Positions 52,865 through 61,938 of a DNA stretch of 64,000 nucleotides are shown here, piece by piece. Both the position numbers and the translations under genes were made by a program. How positions within the stretch are numbered: the stretch's first letter is position 1; each line of letters starts with the position of its first letter. The stretch comes from Sphingobacterium lactis (GTDB lineage: Bacteria; Bacteroidota; Bacteroidia; Sphingobacteriales; Sphingobacteriaceae), in the NCBI RefSeq assembly GCF_011046555.1, contig NZ_CP049246.1:992001-1056000 (forward strand). Direction: 5' to 3'. The notes beneath the pieces were generated by a model. The model searched no databases and was not told the origin of the DNA. It worked only from the letters and a program-made list of their open reading frames with translations.

Positions 52865-55800
52865 TCACTGCATCTGTTTCAAGAGCTCAATCGCGTAGGC
52901 AATACTATTGACATTATTGATCGCTATGCGCAATTGCCCTTTCACTTCTTTGAGGTTAGAGATGCTGCCATATTGCTGCACAAACGCCAGCACCTTGCCA
53001 AACTGCTCGGATTGGTAATAGCTGGATTTCGGATTGTTCACAAAGAAACCTTTCAGCGTATCCTTTTTGTAGGATATCTTCTCCAAACCGATTTCCTTAC
53101 CGAGCCATTGCAAGCGAAGGGTATTGAATAGCTCGTATACTTGGTGCGGAATAGGGCCGAAACGGTCGATCAGTTCTTTTTCAAAATCCTGCAGCTGTCC
53201 TTCATCCTTAAGCTTGGAGATGTCGGTATAGAGGTTGTACCGCTCGGATACATTGGTCACATATTCATCGGGAATCATTACCTCCAGGTCGGTATCGATC
53301 TGGGTGAACGAAACATATTTGCGGTTCTGCTCATCGGCGAAGAGTTCGCCGAATTCATCATCTTTCAGCTCCTGAACGGCCTCATCCAGGATCTTGTTGT
53401 ACATCTCGAAGCCGATTTCAGCAATAAATCCAGATTGTTCGGCACCCAATAGGTTTCCTGATCCGCGGATATCCAGGTCACGCATGGCGACATTGAAGCC
53501 TGAGCCCAATTCCGAAAATTCCTCGATGGCCGATAACCGTTTGTACGCTTCACTGGTCAAGGTGGAAAGTGGTGGACTGAGCAGATAACAGAAAGCCTTT
53601 TTGTTCGATCGCCCCACGCGTCCCCGCATTTGGTGAAGGTCACTCAGACCGAACATATGCGCCTGATTGATGATGATGGTATTGGCATTTGGAATATCCA
53701 GGCCTGCCTCGATAATCGTGGTCGCTATCAGCACATCGTAATCGTGGTTGATGAACTTCAGCATAACGTCCTCGAGGTCATCTCCCTCCAGCTGTCCATG
53801 GGCAATGCCAACACGGGCACCCGGAACGAGCTTGCGGATCAGCATCCCCAACTGCGGAAGATCTGCAACGCGGTTATGGATAAAGAATACCTGTCCGCCG
53901 CGGTCGATCTCAAAGGCAACGGCCTCTTTGATCAAGGTTTCATTGAAGACATGCAGCTCCGTCTGTACGGGCTGCCGGTTGGGTGGCGGTGTCGAGATAA
54001 TGCTCAAGTCGCGAGCACCCATGAGCGAGAAGTGCAGCGTCCGTGGAATCGGCGTTGCCGTTAGGGTCAGTGAATCCACATTGGCACGCATTACCTTCAA
54101 CTTCTCCTTCACGGAGACGCCGAATTTCTGCTCCTCATCGATGATCATCAAGCCGAGGTCCTTGAACTTAACGTCCTTGCTGACCAATCGATGCGTCCCG
54201 ATGATGATATCTATTTTTCCTTCTTCAAGGCGCTTCAGGGAGTCTTTGATCTGTTTGCTGGATTTGAAGCGGTTGATGTAGTCAATGTTTACGGGCAAGC
54301 CTTTCAGGCGTTCGGAGAACGTACGGTAATGCTGTAGGGCAAGGATGGTGGTCGGGACCAGCACGGCAACCTGTTTACTATCCGCAACAGCTTTGAATGC
54401 TGCACGGATGGCCACTTCGGTCTTTCCAAATCCCACATCTCCGCAGACCAGTCGGTCCATTGGGTGTGGAGATTCCATATCCCTTTTCACATCGGCGGTC
54501 GCTTTCTCCTGATCGGGGGTATCCTCATAGATAAAGGAAGCCTCCAATTCTCGTTGCAGGTAGGTGTCCGGACTGAATGCGTTCCCTGTCTGGGCTTTCC
54601 GCTTCGCGTATAACTGTATGAGGTCTCGGGCAATATCCTTGACCTTCTTTTTGGTCGTTTTCTTCAGTTTTTCCCAGGCATCGGTTCCCAGTTTGTTCAT
54701 TTTCGGAACCGTACCTTCCTTACCCGAATATTTTGAAATCCGGTTCAGGGAGTTGATGTTGACATAGAGCAGGTCGTTGTCGGCATAGACCAAACGGATC
54801 ATCTCCTGGCTTTTGCCGTTCACATCCACCTTTTCCAGTCCGGCATATTTACCCACACCGTGGTCAATGTGCGTGATGTAATCGCCAGGTTTCAGTTCAC
54901 CGAGTTCCTTCAGGGTAATGGCCTGCGAACGTTCATAACCTTTCCGGCGTTTGTACTTGTAGTATCTGTCGAAGATCTGGTGATCGGTATAACAGGCCAT
55001 TTTCAGGCTGTCATCCCTAAACCCTTCCCGCAATGCTTTGTAGATTGGGGTAAAGGTTACAGTTTTATCCAGGTCGTCCAGGATCGCATAGATCCGCTCG
55101 ACCTGCTTGGTGGAGTCTGAAAAGATGTAATTATGAATTCCATGCTTCTCATTTTCCTTCAGGTTATGGATCAATAGGTTGAAATCCTTATTGAACGATG
55201 GTTGCGGGTGGGTATCAAAGCTCAGTACCTCATCTGCATTGTAGAAAAACTGCTTGCCGAATTCGACGATCGGAAATTCGAACAGCATGGCGTTGAAATT
55301 CTTATCGTCGGTAAAGGTGAATCTGGGATCCACCCAATCTGGATTTGCCTGTATGTCCTTTTCGGTCAGGGCTTTCCAGAACTGGGAAGCCTTTTTATAC
55401 CCTTCTTTAATAATATCGAATGTGAACTGAACATCCTTGATCCAGATCACCGAATCATCATCGATGTATTCCAATAAGGAGATGTGATTATTGGATAGGA
55501 ATTTAGCCTGGACATTGGGCACAATGGTCACCGAGTTGATCTTTGCTACCGATAATTGGGTTTCAATATCAAATGTTCGGATGCTTTCGATTTCATCACC
55601 AAAGAATTCTACCCGATAAGGCAGGTCATTGGAAAAAGAGAAAATGTCGACGATTCCGCCACGGATGGCAAATTGACCGGGTTCATAGACAAAATCGACA
55701 CGTTCAAAATCGTACTCGTATAAAAATTCATTGATGAAGTCAATGCTCAGTTTTGTGTTGACACGGATCTCGAGCGTATTTTTTTCAAGATCCTGTTTGT

Positions 55801-56200
55801 TGATCACCTTTTCGGAGATGGCTTCGGGATAAGTGACGACCACCCGCGGTAAATCCGACTGTCGGCTCAGCGAGCTGAGGGTTTCGGCACGTTGTAGGAC
55901 GTGCGCACTGTCCAATAGGGTAAATTCAAAAGCTTTGCGGTAGGATGCCGGGAAGAAGAGGACTTGGTTATCAAAAAGACTCTCCAGGTCACTGAGGAAG
56001 AAGGATGCATCCTCATGGGTCGGCAGAATAAACACATTCAGTTTTTTCTCCCGCAAGTAGCATGCGGCAGCAATCATCGCATCCGATGAACCTACCAGTC
56101 CTTTCAGTTGGATTTTTGGCTTTCCTGATTGGAGGCTCGCCGCTAATTGTTTTACGTGTTCGGAAAGGCTGTATTTTTCTAATAGTTCTTGGATATTCAC
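52865..56200 (-). CDS. mfd: Transcription-repair coupling factor
   Basis: A protein of 1111 residues. The order is: a UvrB-homology region at the N-terminus, the RNA polymerase interaction domain (LKPGDYITHIDHGVGKYAGL), the helicase motifs DVGFGKTEVAIRAA (Walker A) and LMIIDEEQKFGV (motif II), LTATPIPRTL, then the RecG-like TRG region and the C-terminal D7 domain. It removes stalled RNA polymerase and recruits UvrA. The frame is open to a TTG at 56218, but that codon lies in the promoter box; the GTG at 56200 (NIQELLEKYSL) matches the usual start of Bacteroidota Mfd. It is a single gene. Confidence 0.96.
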   Translation of the reverse strand: MNIQELLEKYSLSEHVKQLAASLQSGKPKIQLKGLVGSSDAMIAAACYLREKKLNVFILPTHEDASFFLSDLESLFDNQVLFFPASYRKAFEFTLLDSAHVLQRAETLSSLSRQSDLPRVVVTYPEAISEKVINKQDLEKNTLEIRVNTKLSIDFINEFLYEYDFERVDFVYEPGQFAIRGGIVDIFSFSNDLPYRVEFFGDEIESIRTFDIETQLSVAKINSVTIVPNVQAKFLSNNHISLLEYIDDDSVIWIKDVQFTFDIIKEGYKKASQFWKALTEKDIQANPDWVDPRFTFTDDKNFNAMLFEFPIVEFGKQFFYNADEVLSFDTHPQPSFNKDFNLLIHNLKENEKHGIHNYIFSDSTKQVERIYAILDDLDKTVTFTPIYKALREGFRDDSLKMACYTDHQIFDRYYKYKRRKGYERSQAITLKELGELKPGDYITHIDHGVGKYAGLEKVDVNGKSQEMIRLVYADNDLLYVNINSLNRISKYSGKEGTVPKMNKLGTDAWEKLKKTTKKKVKDIARDLIQLYAKRKAQTGNAFSPDTYLQRELEASFIYEDTPDQEKATADVKRDMESPHPMDRLVCGDVGFGKTEVAIRAAFKAVADSKQVAVLVPTTILALQHYRTFSERLKGLPVNIDYINRFKSSKQIKDSLKRLEEGKIDIIIGTHRLVSKDVKFKDLGLMIIDEEQKFGVSVKEKLKVMRANVDSLTLTATPIPRTLHFSLMGARDLSIISTPPPNRQPVQTELHVFNETLIKEAVAFEIDRGGQVFFIHNRVADLPQLGMLIRKLVPGARVGIAHGQLEGDDLEDVMLKFINHDYDVLIATTIIEAGLDIPNANTIIINQAHMFGLSDLHQMRGRVGRSNKKAFCYLLSPPLSTLTSEAYKRLSAIEEFSELGSGFNVAMRDLDIRGSGNLLGAEQSGFIAEIGFEMYNKILDEAVQELKDDEFGELFADEQNRKYVSFTQIDTDLEVMIPDEYVTNVSERYNLYTDISKLKDEGQLQDFEKELIDRFGPIPHQVYELFNTLRLQWLGKEIGLEKISYKKDTLKGFFVNNPKSSYYQSEQFGKVLAFVQQYGSISNLKEVKGQLRIAINNVNSIAYAIELLKQMQ

Positions 56201-56215
56201 GCGAAATGATTTTTG

Positions 56216-56223
56216 CAAATTTA
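56216..56223 (-). promoter_or_regulatory. Bacteroidota-type -7 box for mfd
   Basis: TAAATTTG on the minus strand fits TAnnTTTG and ends 15 bases before the GTG at 56200. Its position argues against the upstream TTG start. Confidence 0.55.
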
Positions 56224-56296
56224 AGAAATTTTGAAGCTATTCGTTTTTTAATTCCCGATGGAAATTCCCTGCCGTTTCGAAAGCCACAAAACGATA

Positions 56297-56851
56297 TTAC
56301 AATTCATGGTCCAAACGATGGTCTGCCGCAAAGGAAAGAACACTTTTCATCAGGGCATTCAGGTCAAACTGCAGATCCTCATGCAATTTTTCGAAGCTCT
56401 TCACGGCATTCTTCAATCGGGCAGCCATGTATTTGTGCAATTTAAAAGCTGGCGACAATGCCGAAGGACCAAAGAGAGCGGGATACCGGGTGAATGCCTC
56501 ATCGAGAATGATCAGTCGACATTCCACAACGGAAAACTTATCCTTCGTGATTTTTTCATGTTCATTGACCATGCCGCTGGCCTGCCGAAGGACACTGCTC
56601 AAATTTTTATAATTCGAATACATTGGGATATTCTTGATCTTCCCCACCTGTTGTTCAAATAGGTTCTCCAAACGATCCTTCAGATCCGTAATTCGATCCT
56701 CAAGATCGGTTTCATCCTCCAAAAGCTCATAGTGAAGCTGTTTCAACAGCATCTTGTCCTTGCTGATCAGCCTGACAAGTAACTTGTCCTTTTCTTTGTC
56801 CGGTAGATTTAAGACAGCTTCTTTGAGTTCGAGGTCTTTATGTAATGACAT
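56297..56851 (-). CDS. Hypothetical protein, predicted helical/coiled coil
   Basis: A 184-residue protein that I do not recognise. It has no signal peptide or membrane segment and is rich in Leu, Lys, Glu and Asp. The region of residues ~45-75 (LLEDETDLEDRITDLKDRLENLFEQQ) has clear heptad spacing, so a coiled coil is likely. The C-terminal half is also helical (SPAFKLHKYMAARLKNAVKSF). The codon use looks native. It is 96 bases upstream of mfd on the same strand, but mfd has its own promoter box, so a functional link is not shown. Confidence 0.75.
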   Translation of the reverse strand: MSLHKDLELKEAVLNLPDKEKDKLLVRLISKDKMLLKQLHYELLEDETDLEDRITDLKDRLENLFEQQVGKIKNIPMYSNYKNLSSVLRQASGMVNEHEKITKDKFSVVECRLIILDEAFTRYPALFGPSALSPAFKLHKYMAARLKNAVKSFEKLHEDLQFDLNALMKSVLSFAADHRLDHEL

Positions 56852-56890
56852 AGTATAAAGATAGGGATTGCACGTATATTATACAATTGG

Positions 56891-56990
56891 TACCATGCCC
56901 TTGTTTACAAATGGTACTATTTCATGCGATATTCCCGATGATATAAAATTCAAAAGTAAATAACACCATTGATAAGCTTTTTTATACCAT
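56891..56990. promoter_or_regulatory. Three TACCAT/ATGGTA half-sites upstream of the AraC regulator gene
   Basis: TACCAT at 56891-56896, its complement ATGGTA at 56911-56916, and TACCAT again at 56985-56990. The first two form an inverted pair with a 14-base spacer; the third lies 20 bases before the -7 box. They could be an operator for the regulator itself. Confidence 0.35.
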
Positions 56991-57010
56991 GATCCGTGGT
57001 AGTTATTGTC

Positions 57011-57018
57011 TACCTTTG
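57011..57018 (+). promoter_or_regulatory. Bacteroidota-type -7 box for the AraC regulator gene
   Basis: TACCTTTG fits TAnnTTTG and ends six bases before the ATG at 57025, predicting a leaderless or nearly leaderless mRNA. Confidence 0.55.
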
Positions 57019-57024
57019 TAGTGT

Positions 57025-57891
57025 ATGAACAAGATACCTGTTTTAGAGCAATGTACGGTTTCCTATCAGGAGGATAAGCATTTTTTGGCAGATCGCTTGG
57101 AGATATATTTGGGCAAGAATAATAACCTTGTTTTTCCTCATCGGCACAATTTCTACCAAATGGTGTTATTTCTTTCCGGAGGGGGAAAACATGAGATAGA
57201 CTTTCGGGAATATCAGATAAGCCGCGGGCAGGTGTATTTCATGGGGCCGGGGCAAGTGCATACATGGATGTTCGAGGATAACATAACAGGATTTATCGTG
57301 AACTTTGATATCGATTATTTTAAATCCTTGTTGCTACAGCCCGATTATATCGAGAACCTCAATCTGTTCTCTACTTTACAGACGGGTGTCTTTGATTTGG
57401 ATGAGGTCGTGGTCCGTGAGGTCACCTCACTGCTGCATCAACTGATTGATCTGAACACGCAAGCGGTGGGTATAGATGTCAAGCGGTCGTTATTGTTATA
57501 CATCCTGTTGAAGTTGGACCAAGCCTACCGGCCGAGCCATTCCAACAAGACAATTGATTACCACATGGTGTTGATCAAGAACTTTAAATCGTTGGTGGAC
57601 CAACATTATAAAGCGTTGCACCTGCCTAAGGAATATGCAGAATTGCTTTTCGTAACACCGAACCACCTGAATTCCGTTTGCAAGGAATATCTGGGACAGC
57701 AGGCAGGGGAGGTCATTCGGAATCGGATTTTATTGGAAGCAAAGCGGTTGCTCATTCTACCGGACTGGACAGTATCGCAGGTTGCCTATGAACTGAATTT
57801 CAATGACAACTCATATTTCACGAAATTTTTTAAGAAAATAGTCGGGATGACACCCGAAGAATTTAGGAGATCACAATGGAAGCAAAATTAA
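57025..57891 (+). CDS. AraC family transcriptional regulator
   Basis: A 288-residue regulator. The N-terminal cupin-like ligand domain has FPHRHNFYQMVLFLSGGGKH and YFMGPGQVHTW. The C-terminal ~100 residues hold the two helix-turn-helix motifs: LPKEYAELLFVTPNHLNSVCK, then WTVSQVAYELNFNDNSYFTKFF with the conserved GMTPEEFR end. It probably senses a small molecule and activates nearby genes; the target may be the overlapping DUF983 gene or itself. The 3' end overlaps the next gene by 16 bases. Confidence 0.93.
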   Translation: MNKIPVLEQCTVSYQEDKHFLADRLEIYLGKNNNLVFPHRHNFYQMVLFLSGGGKHEIDFREYQISRGQVYFMGPGQVHTWMFEDNITGFIVNFDIDYFKSLLLQPDYIENLNLFSTLQTGVFDLDEVVVREVTSLLHQLIDLNTQAVGIDVKRSLLLYILLKLDQAYRPSHSNKTIDYHMVLIKNFKSLVDQHYKALHLPKEYAELLFVTPNHLNSVCKEYLGQQAGEVIRNRILLEAKRLLILPDWTVSQVAYELNFNDNSYFTKFFKKIVGMTPEEFRRSQWKQN

Positions 57892-58322
57892 AAATGGATA
57901 CACACTATACAATACCTTCGGAATTAAAGAGCGCAATTGATGGGAAATGCCCAAGATGTAGAACAGGGAATATGTTTGCCGCGCCATTATTTAGCTTTAA
58001 ATCGCAGAAAATGTTGGTGAGATGCCCGGCATGTGACCTGAAATTCGAGAAGGAACCGGGTTATTTCTACGTAGCCATGTACGTAAGCTATGCCATGAGC
58101 GTGGCTGAACTGATCGCCGCCTGTGTGGCCACCTATGTATTGACAGGAAACTTGGAAAGCCCTTGGCTCTATGTCATTGTCGCCCTAGCCGTGACTTTGA
58201 TCCTGGCGCCATTCAATAACCGGTATTCCCGAATTATCCTCCTGTACTGGATGACCCCATCCTTCAAATTCAATGAACAGGTATTCCAACGGGTAAACAA
58301 CGAAGCGAATACAAAGAAATAA
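57876..58322 (+). CDS. DUF983 family zinc-ribbon membrane protein
   Basis: A 148-residue protein. An N-terminal zinc ribbon is formed by CPRC (near residue 26) and CPAC (near residue 51), followed by two membrane segments (AMSVAELIAACVATYVL and WLYVIVALAVTLILAPF). This is the DUF983 arrangement; its function is not known. The first ATG at 57876 overlaps the AraC gene by 16 bases; a second ATG at 57894 is clear of it. Tight linkage suggests shared transcription with the regulator. Confidence 0.88.
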   Translation: MEAKLKMDTHYTIPSELKSAIDGKCPRCRTGNMFAAPLFSFKSQKMLVRCPACDLKFEKEPGYFYVAMYVSYAMSVAELIAACVATYVLTGNLESPWLYVIVALAVTLILAPFNNRYSRIILLYWMTPSFKFNEQVFQRVNNEANTKK

Positions 58323-58382
58323 GATTAATCAAACTGTTATAAGCAGACAGGAAAATCTCATTATCAAAGAATATGATATATA

Positions 58383-58410
58383 AAAAGGCGGCCAAAAAAA
58401 TAGCCGCCTT
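58383..58410 (-). terminator. Intrinsic terminator of the galE-uxs operon
   Basis: AAGGCGGC and GCCGCCTT (58385-58392 and 58403-58410) pair perfectly around a 10-base loop. On the minus strand the stem is followed by a T-rich stretch. Half of this hairpin, TAGCCGCCTTA, recurs at 58477 and at 52533 in front of 7-bp repeats. Confidence 0.8.
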
Positions 58411-58411
58411 A

Positions 58412-58427
58412 ATATCTCACATCTCAA
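58412..58427. repeat. Short block of the 7-bp repeat
   Basis: ATATCTC and ACATCTC, then AA, directly following the terminator stem with the lead-in TAGCCGCCTTA. Confidence 0.7.
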
Positions 58428-58475
58428 AGAGATTTAAAGCCCAATTATCTTAAGGATTTTTATCATACTCCTCCA

Positions 58476-58545
58476 ATAGCCGCCTTACTATCTCAAATCT
58501 CACATCTCAAATCTCAATACTTATACCTCACATCTCACTACTCAA
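58476..58545. repeat. 7-bp repeat block with lead-in, running into the galE stop codon
   Basis: ATAGCCGCCTTA at 58476-58487, then CTATCTC, AAATCTC, ACATCTC and AAATCTC, then looser units (ATACCTC, ACATCTC, ACTACTC). The last units overlap the galE stop codon at 58538-58540, so the repeat has reached coding sequence. Confidence 0.85.
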
Positions 58546-59566
58546 TGGGATTGTCCTTCAAATATTTTTCCCAAGCCCATGCTGAGGACATCATTTCGTC
58601 AATGCCCAGCTCGGCGGTCCAGCCCAATTCTTTGGTGGATTTTGTGACATCGCCCCATACCTTCACGATATCGCCTTCACGACGTGGACCGATGGCATAA
58701 TTCAATTTCTGACCAGATGCTTTCTCGAATGCCGAAATTGCCTCCAATACGGAATATCCATTTCCTGTACCCACATTGAATACATCGTAATTTCCGGCAG
58801 GGTTACCTTTTTCCAATAATTTTATTGCAGCGACGTGTGCTTTAGCTAAGTCAACGACATGAATGTAATCGCGGATTGCGGATCCATCCGGTGTATCGTA
58901 ATCAGCACCGAATACCGTAACTTTCTCACGCTTACCGATTGCTGTCTGCGTAATAAATGGCAACAGGTTCTGCGGTACGCCGATTGGCAATTCGCCGATC
59001 ATCGCTGAGCTGTGCGCACCTACAGGATTGAAGTAGCGCAGTGCAATGATGTTGTAGTTTTTCGCTGCTTGAGCGGTTTCTTCCAATATTTCTTCTGCAA
59101 TCTGCTTGGTGTTTCCGTACGGGGAGGTCGCTTTCTTTACTGGAGCGGACTCCGTCACAGGAAGGGTGTCAGGTTCTCCGTAGACGGTACAGCTTGAAGA
59201 GAACACGAAATTGATCGGCTTTTCACGGTATGCCTCCAATAGGTTGATCAACGAGAAGAAGTTGTTATGGTAATATTTTAACGGATTCTGAACGGATTCG
59301 CCCACTGCTTTCGATGCAGCAAAGTGGATGATTCCCTTGATATCTGGATTTGCGGCAACAAAAGCGTTCACCTTTTCGGTATCACATAGATCGAATTCAT
59401 GGAACTCGGGTCTTACACCGATAATCTTTTCAATCTGATCGAGAATCTTAACAGAGGAGTTGGACAAGTTATCGATAATGACAGGTGTATAACCTGCATT
59501 GTGCAATTCTACTACGGTATGGGATCCGATAAATCCTGTTCCTCCGGTTACTAATATTTTGCTCAT
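58538..59566 (-). CDS. galE: UDP-glucose 4-epimerase
   Basis: A 342-residue SDR. VTGGTGFIGSHT is the NAD loop, FSSSCTVYGEPD holds the catalytic Ser/Thr region, and SPYGNTKQIAEE contains the catalytic Tyr-x-x-x-Lys. The length and landmarks are those of GalE rather than of WbpP-type enzymes. It interconverts UDP-glucose and UDP-galactose and completes the Leloir pathway whose other genes are at 42.4-47.5 kb. It is eight bases behind the UDP-xylose synthase gene and shares its transcript. Confidence 0.96.
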   Translation of the reverse strand: MSKILVTGGTGFIGSHTVVELHNAGYTPVIIDNLSNSSVKILDQIEKIIGVRPEFHEFDLCDTEKVNAFVAANPDIKGIIHFAASKAVGESVQNPLKYYHNNFFSLINLLEAYREKPINFVFSSSCTVYGEPDTLPVTESAPVKKATSPYGNTKQIAEEILEETAQAAKNYNIIALRYFNPVGAHSSAMIGELPIGVPQNLLPFITQTAIGKREKVTVFGADYDTPDGSAIRDYIHVVDLAKAHVAAIKLLEKGNPAGNYDVFNVGTGNGYSVLEAISAFEKASGQKLNYAIGPRREGDIVKVWGDVTKSTKELGWTAELGIDEMMSSAWAWEKYLKDNPIE

Positions 59567-59574
59567 ATGATATG

Positions 59575-60540
59575 CTATTTATTTTCTGTTTTGTTGAATA
59601 ATGTCTTGTAATAAGCTATTGTTTCCAATAGGCCATCTCTCCGCGACACCTTGGGTTCCCACTGCAAGATTTCCTTTGCCCTGCGAATGTCCGGACGGCG
59701 CTGTTTTGGGTCGTCGATCGGTAAGGGTTGGAAAATAATCTTTGACGTACTTTCCGTCAGCTGAATGATTTCCTTGGCCGCATCCAAAAGATTCATCTCT
59801 TCGGGATTTCCAATATTGACCGGAAGGTGGTAATCGCTGAACAACAATTTGCAGATGCCCTCTACCTGATCGGAAACGAAGATAAAGGAGCGTGTCTGCG
59901 TGCCATCGCCATAGACGGTCAGGTCATGGCCTTGCAGCGCTTGTGCGATGAAGGTGGGCAATGCACGCCCATCCTGCAGGCGCATGCGTGGACCAAATGT
60001 GTTGAAGATTCGAGCGATACGGGTCTCCAGGCCATGGAAATTATGGTAGGCCATGGTCATGGCCTCCTGAAAGCGCTTGGCTTCATCGTAGACGCCACGT
60101 GGGCCAACCGGATTGACATTTCCCCAATATTCCTCATCCTGTGGGGAAACCAGCGGATCGCCATATACTTCAGACGTAGAGGCCACCAAGATGCGTGCCT
60201 TTTTACTTTTGGCCAGGCCCAATAGGTTATGTGTTCCCAAGGAACCGACTTTCAGCGTCTGAATGGGTATCTTCAGGTAATCGATGGGACTGGCAGGTGA
60301 GGCGAAGTGCAGGATATAATGCAGTTCTCCCGGTACGTGGACAAACTTGGAGACATCATGATGGTAAAACTCAAAGTTCGGCAGGTGAAAGAGATGCTCG
60401 ATATTCTGCAGGTCACCGGTCACGAGGTTATCCATTCCGATGACATGAAAACCTTCATCAATAAAGCGGTCGCATAGGTGAGAACCTAAGAAACCTGCAG
60501 CTCCAGTGATCAGTATTCGTTTGCGCTTGTTTTCCTGCAC
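59575..60540 (-). CDS. uxs: UDP-glucuronate decarboxylase (UDP-xylose synthase)
   Basis: A 321-residue [20 protein letters not shown] is the NAD loop, [20 protein letters not shown] the UXS substrate segment, [10 protein letters not shown] the catalytic Thr/Ser region, and [15 protein letters not shown] the catalytic Tyr-x-x-x-Lys. These are diagnostic of UDP-xylose synthase. It decarboxylates UDP-glucuronate, the product of the dehydrogenase encoded at the start of the window, so the organism should make UDP-xylose. It is first gene of a two-gene operon with galE. Confidence 0.94.
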   Translation of the reverse strand: MQENKRKRILITGAAGFLGSHLCDRFIDEGFHVIGMDNLVTGDLQNIEHLFHLPNFEFYHHDVSKFVHVPGELHYILHFASPASPIDYLKIPIQTLKVGSLGTHNLLGLAKSKKARILVASTSEVYGDPLVSPQDEEYWGNVNPVGPRGVYDEAKRFQEAMTMAYHNFHGLETRIARIFNTFGPRMRLQDGRALPTFIAQALQGHDLTVYGDGTQTRSFIFVSDQVEGICKLLFSDYHLPVNIGNPEEMNLLDAAKEIIQLTESTSKIIFQPLPIDDPKQRRPDIRRAKEILQWEPKVSRRDGLLETIAYYKTLFNKTENK

Positions 60541-60565
60541 AATTATGAATTTAAAAAGGTTTAAA

Positions 60566-60573
60566 TATCTTTG
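60566..60573 (+). promoter_or_regulatory. Bacteroidota-type -7 box for waaA
   Basis: TATCTTTG fits TAnnTTTG and ends 26 bases before the ATG at 60600, in the short gap divergent from the UDP-xylose synthase gene. Confidence 0.5.
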
Positions 60574-60599
60574 ACGAAGATAAGTATTATTTTAACATC

Positions 60600-61844
60600 A
60601 TGCGTTTACTTTACGATTTGGGGATATTTCTATACGGTGCACTGCTGCGGTTGCTTGCACCATTCCACGCGAAGGCCAAGCTATGGGTCGACGGCCGGAA
60701 GGATATCTTCAAGCACATAGAGCAAACGGTTGAACCCAACCAGAAATACATTTGGTTCCACTTTGCGTCCCTCGGTGAATTTGAGCAGGGAAGGTCCGTT
60801 ATGGAGCAGATAAAACAGCACTATCCGTCGGAAAAAATAATTGTAACTTTTTTTTCGCCTTCGGGCTATGAGATCCGAAAAAATACGCCCTTAGCGGATC
60901 ACGTATTCTATTTGCCAGAAGACACAGCCAGTAATGCGCGGCGATTACTGGACCTCATCCAGCCCAAATTTGCCGTGTTTACCAAATATGAATATTGGTA
61001 CCATTATTTCCGTGAACTCCGGAAAAGAAAGATCCGTTTATTGATGATTTCGGCCATCTTTAGGGAAGAGCAACTGTTCTTTAAGAATTATGGCGGGTTT
61101 TACAGATCCATATTGAAGGACGTTTCATTTTTCTTCACGCAGAACACCGAGAGTGTCAACATGTTGAAATGGATCGGGATCACGAATGCCGGTCTTGCCG
61201 GCGATACCCGCTTTGATCGGGTGGTGGAATTGCCTAGACAGCATCGGGACATCCCCGCAGTGCAGCAATTTGTCGGCCACCATCCTACATTGGTTGCCGG
61301 AAGTACCTGGCCAGCCGATGAAGAGCTCCTGCATGCTTTGTTGGCAAAACATGCCGATTGGAAGGTGGTGATTGCTCCCCATGAAATCCATGCCGAACAT
61401 ATCCAGCAATTAAAACGTCTTTTCCCCGATGCACTTTTGTATTCAGCATTCAGCAGCTATACAACCACGCAGATTGTTGAAGCCAGCGTATTACTGATCG
61501 ATAATATCGGGATGCTGTCTTCCCTTTACCATTACGGTCGGATTGCCTATATCGGTGGTGGGTTTGGCGCCGGAATACACAATACCCTAGAAGCGGCAAC
61601 CTACGGTATGCCGGTGATTTTCGGGCCCAAATACGAAAAGTTTCAGGAGGCGGTGGATCTGATCGAGCTGGGAGCGGGATTCTCCATTTCTACTGCTCAG
61701 GAGCTGGAAGATGTTTTCCATGCCCTTCAGGATAGCGGAAAGGTCAGGATTGCGAGCGATGCCGCGAAAAGATATGTTCAACAGCGTTCCGGTGCAACCC
61801 AAATTGTGATGAAGTATATAACTACGGAGAAGTTATTGGGTTAA
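60600..61844 (+). CDS. waaA: 3-deoxy-D-manno-octulosonic acid transferase
   Basis: A 414-residue GT30 enzyme. An N-terminal hydrophobic anchor (LYDLGIFLYGALLRLLAPF) is followed by WFHFASLGEFEQG, the family's catalytic-Glu block. VFTKYEYWYHYFRELRKRK follows, and in the C-terminal domain VAGSTWPADEELL and GGGFGAGIHNTLEAATYGMPV. It adds Kdo to lipid A precursor on the inner face of the inner membrane. This shows that the cell makes lipopolysaccharide or lipooligosaccharide. Single gene, convergent with the GH92 gene. Confidence 0.96.
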   Translation: MRLLYDLGIFLYGALLRLLAPFHAKAKLWVDGRKDIFKHIEQTVEPNQKYIWFHFASLGEFEQGRSVMEQIKQHYPSEKIIVTFFSPSGYEIRKNTPLADHVFYLPEDTASNARRLLDLIQPKFAVFTKYEYWYHYFRELRKRKIRLLMISAIFREEQLFFKNYGGFYRSILKDVSFFFTQNTESVNMLKWIGITNAGLAGDTRFDRVVELPRQHRDIPAVQQFVGHHPTLVAGSTWPADEELLHALLAKHADWKVVIAPHEIHAEHIQQLKRLFPDALLYSAFSSYTTTQIVEASVLLIDNIGMLSSLYHYGRIAYIGGGFGAGIHNTLEAATYGMPVIFGPKYEKFQEAVDLIELGAGFSISTAQELEDVFHALQDSGKVRIASDAAKRYVQQRSGATQIVMKYITTEKLLG

Positions 61845-61870
61845 AATCACCATATCGGCAATCTTTGCCA

Positions 61871-61899
61871 AAACAAAAGGGGGCGGTAAAACCGACCCC
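61871..61899 (-). terminator. Intrinsic terminator of the GH92 gene
   Basis: On the minus strand GGGGTCGGT pairs with ACCGCCCCC (one mismatch) around a short loop and is followed by TTTTGTTTT. It lies 40 bases behind the GH92 stop codon. Confidence 0.75.
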
Positions 61900-61938
61900 G
61901 ATTGCATGTGCTAAATCATGAAAAAATTGTCCTAATTC

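Noticed and set aside
56201..56218. TTG start for mfd
   Set aside because: The codon lies in the TAAATTTG box; the GTG at 56200 gives the usual Mfd N-terminus.
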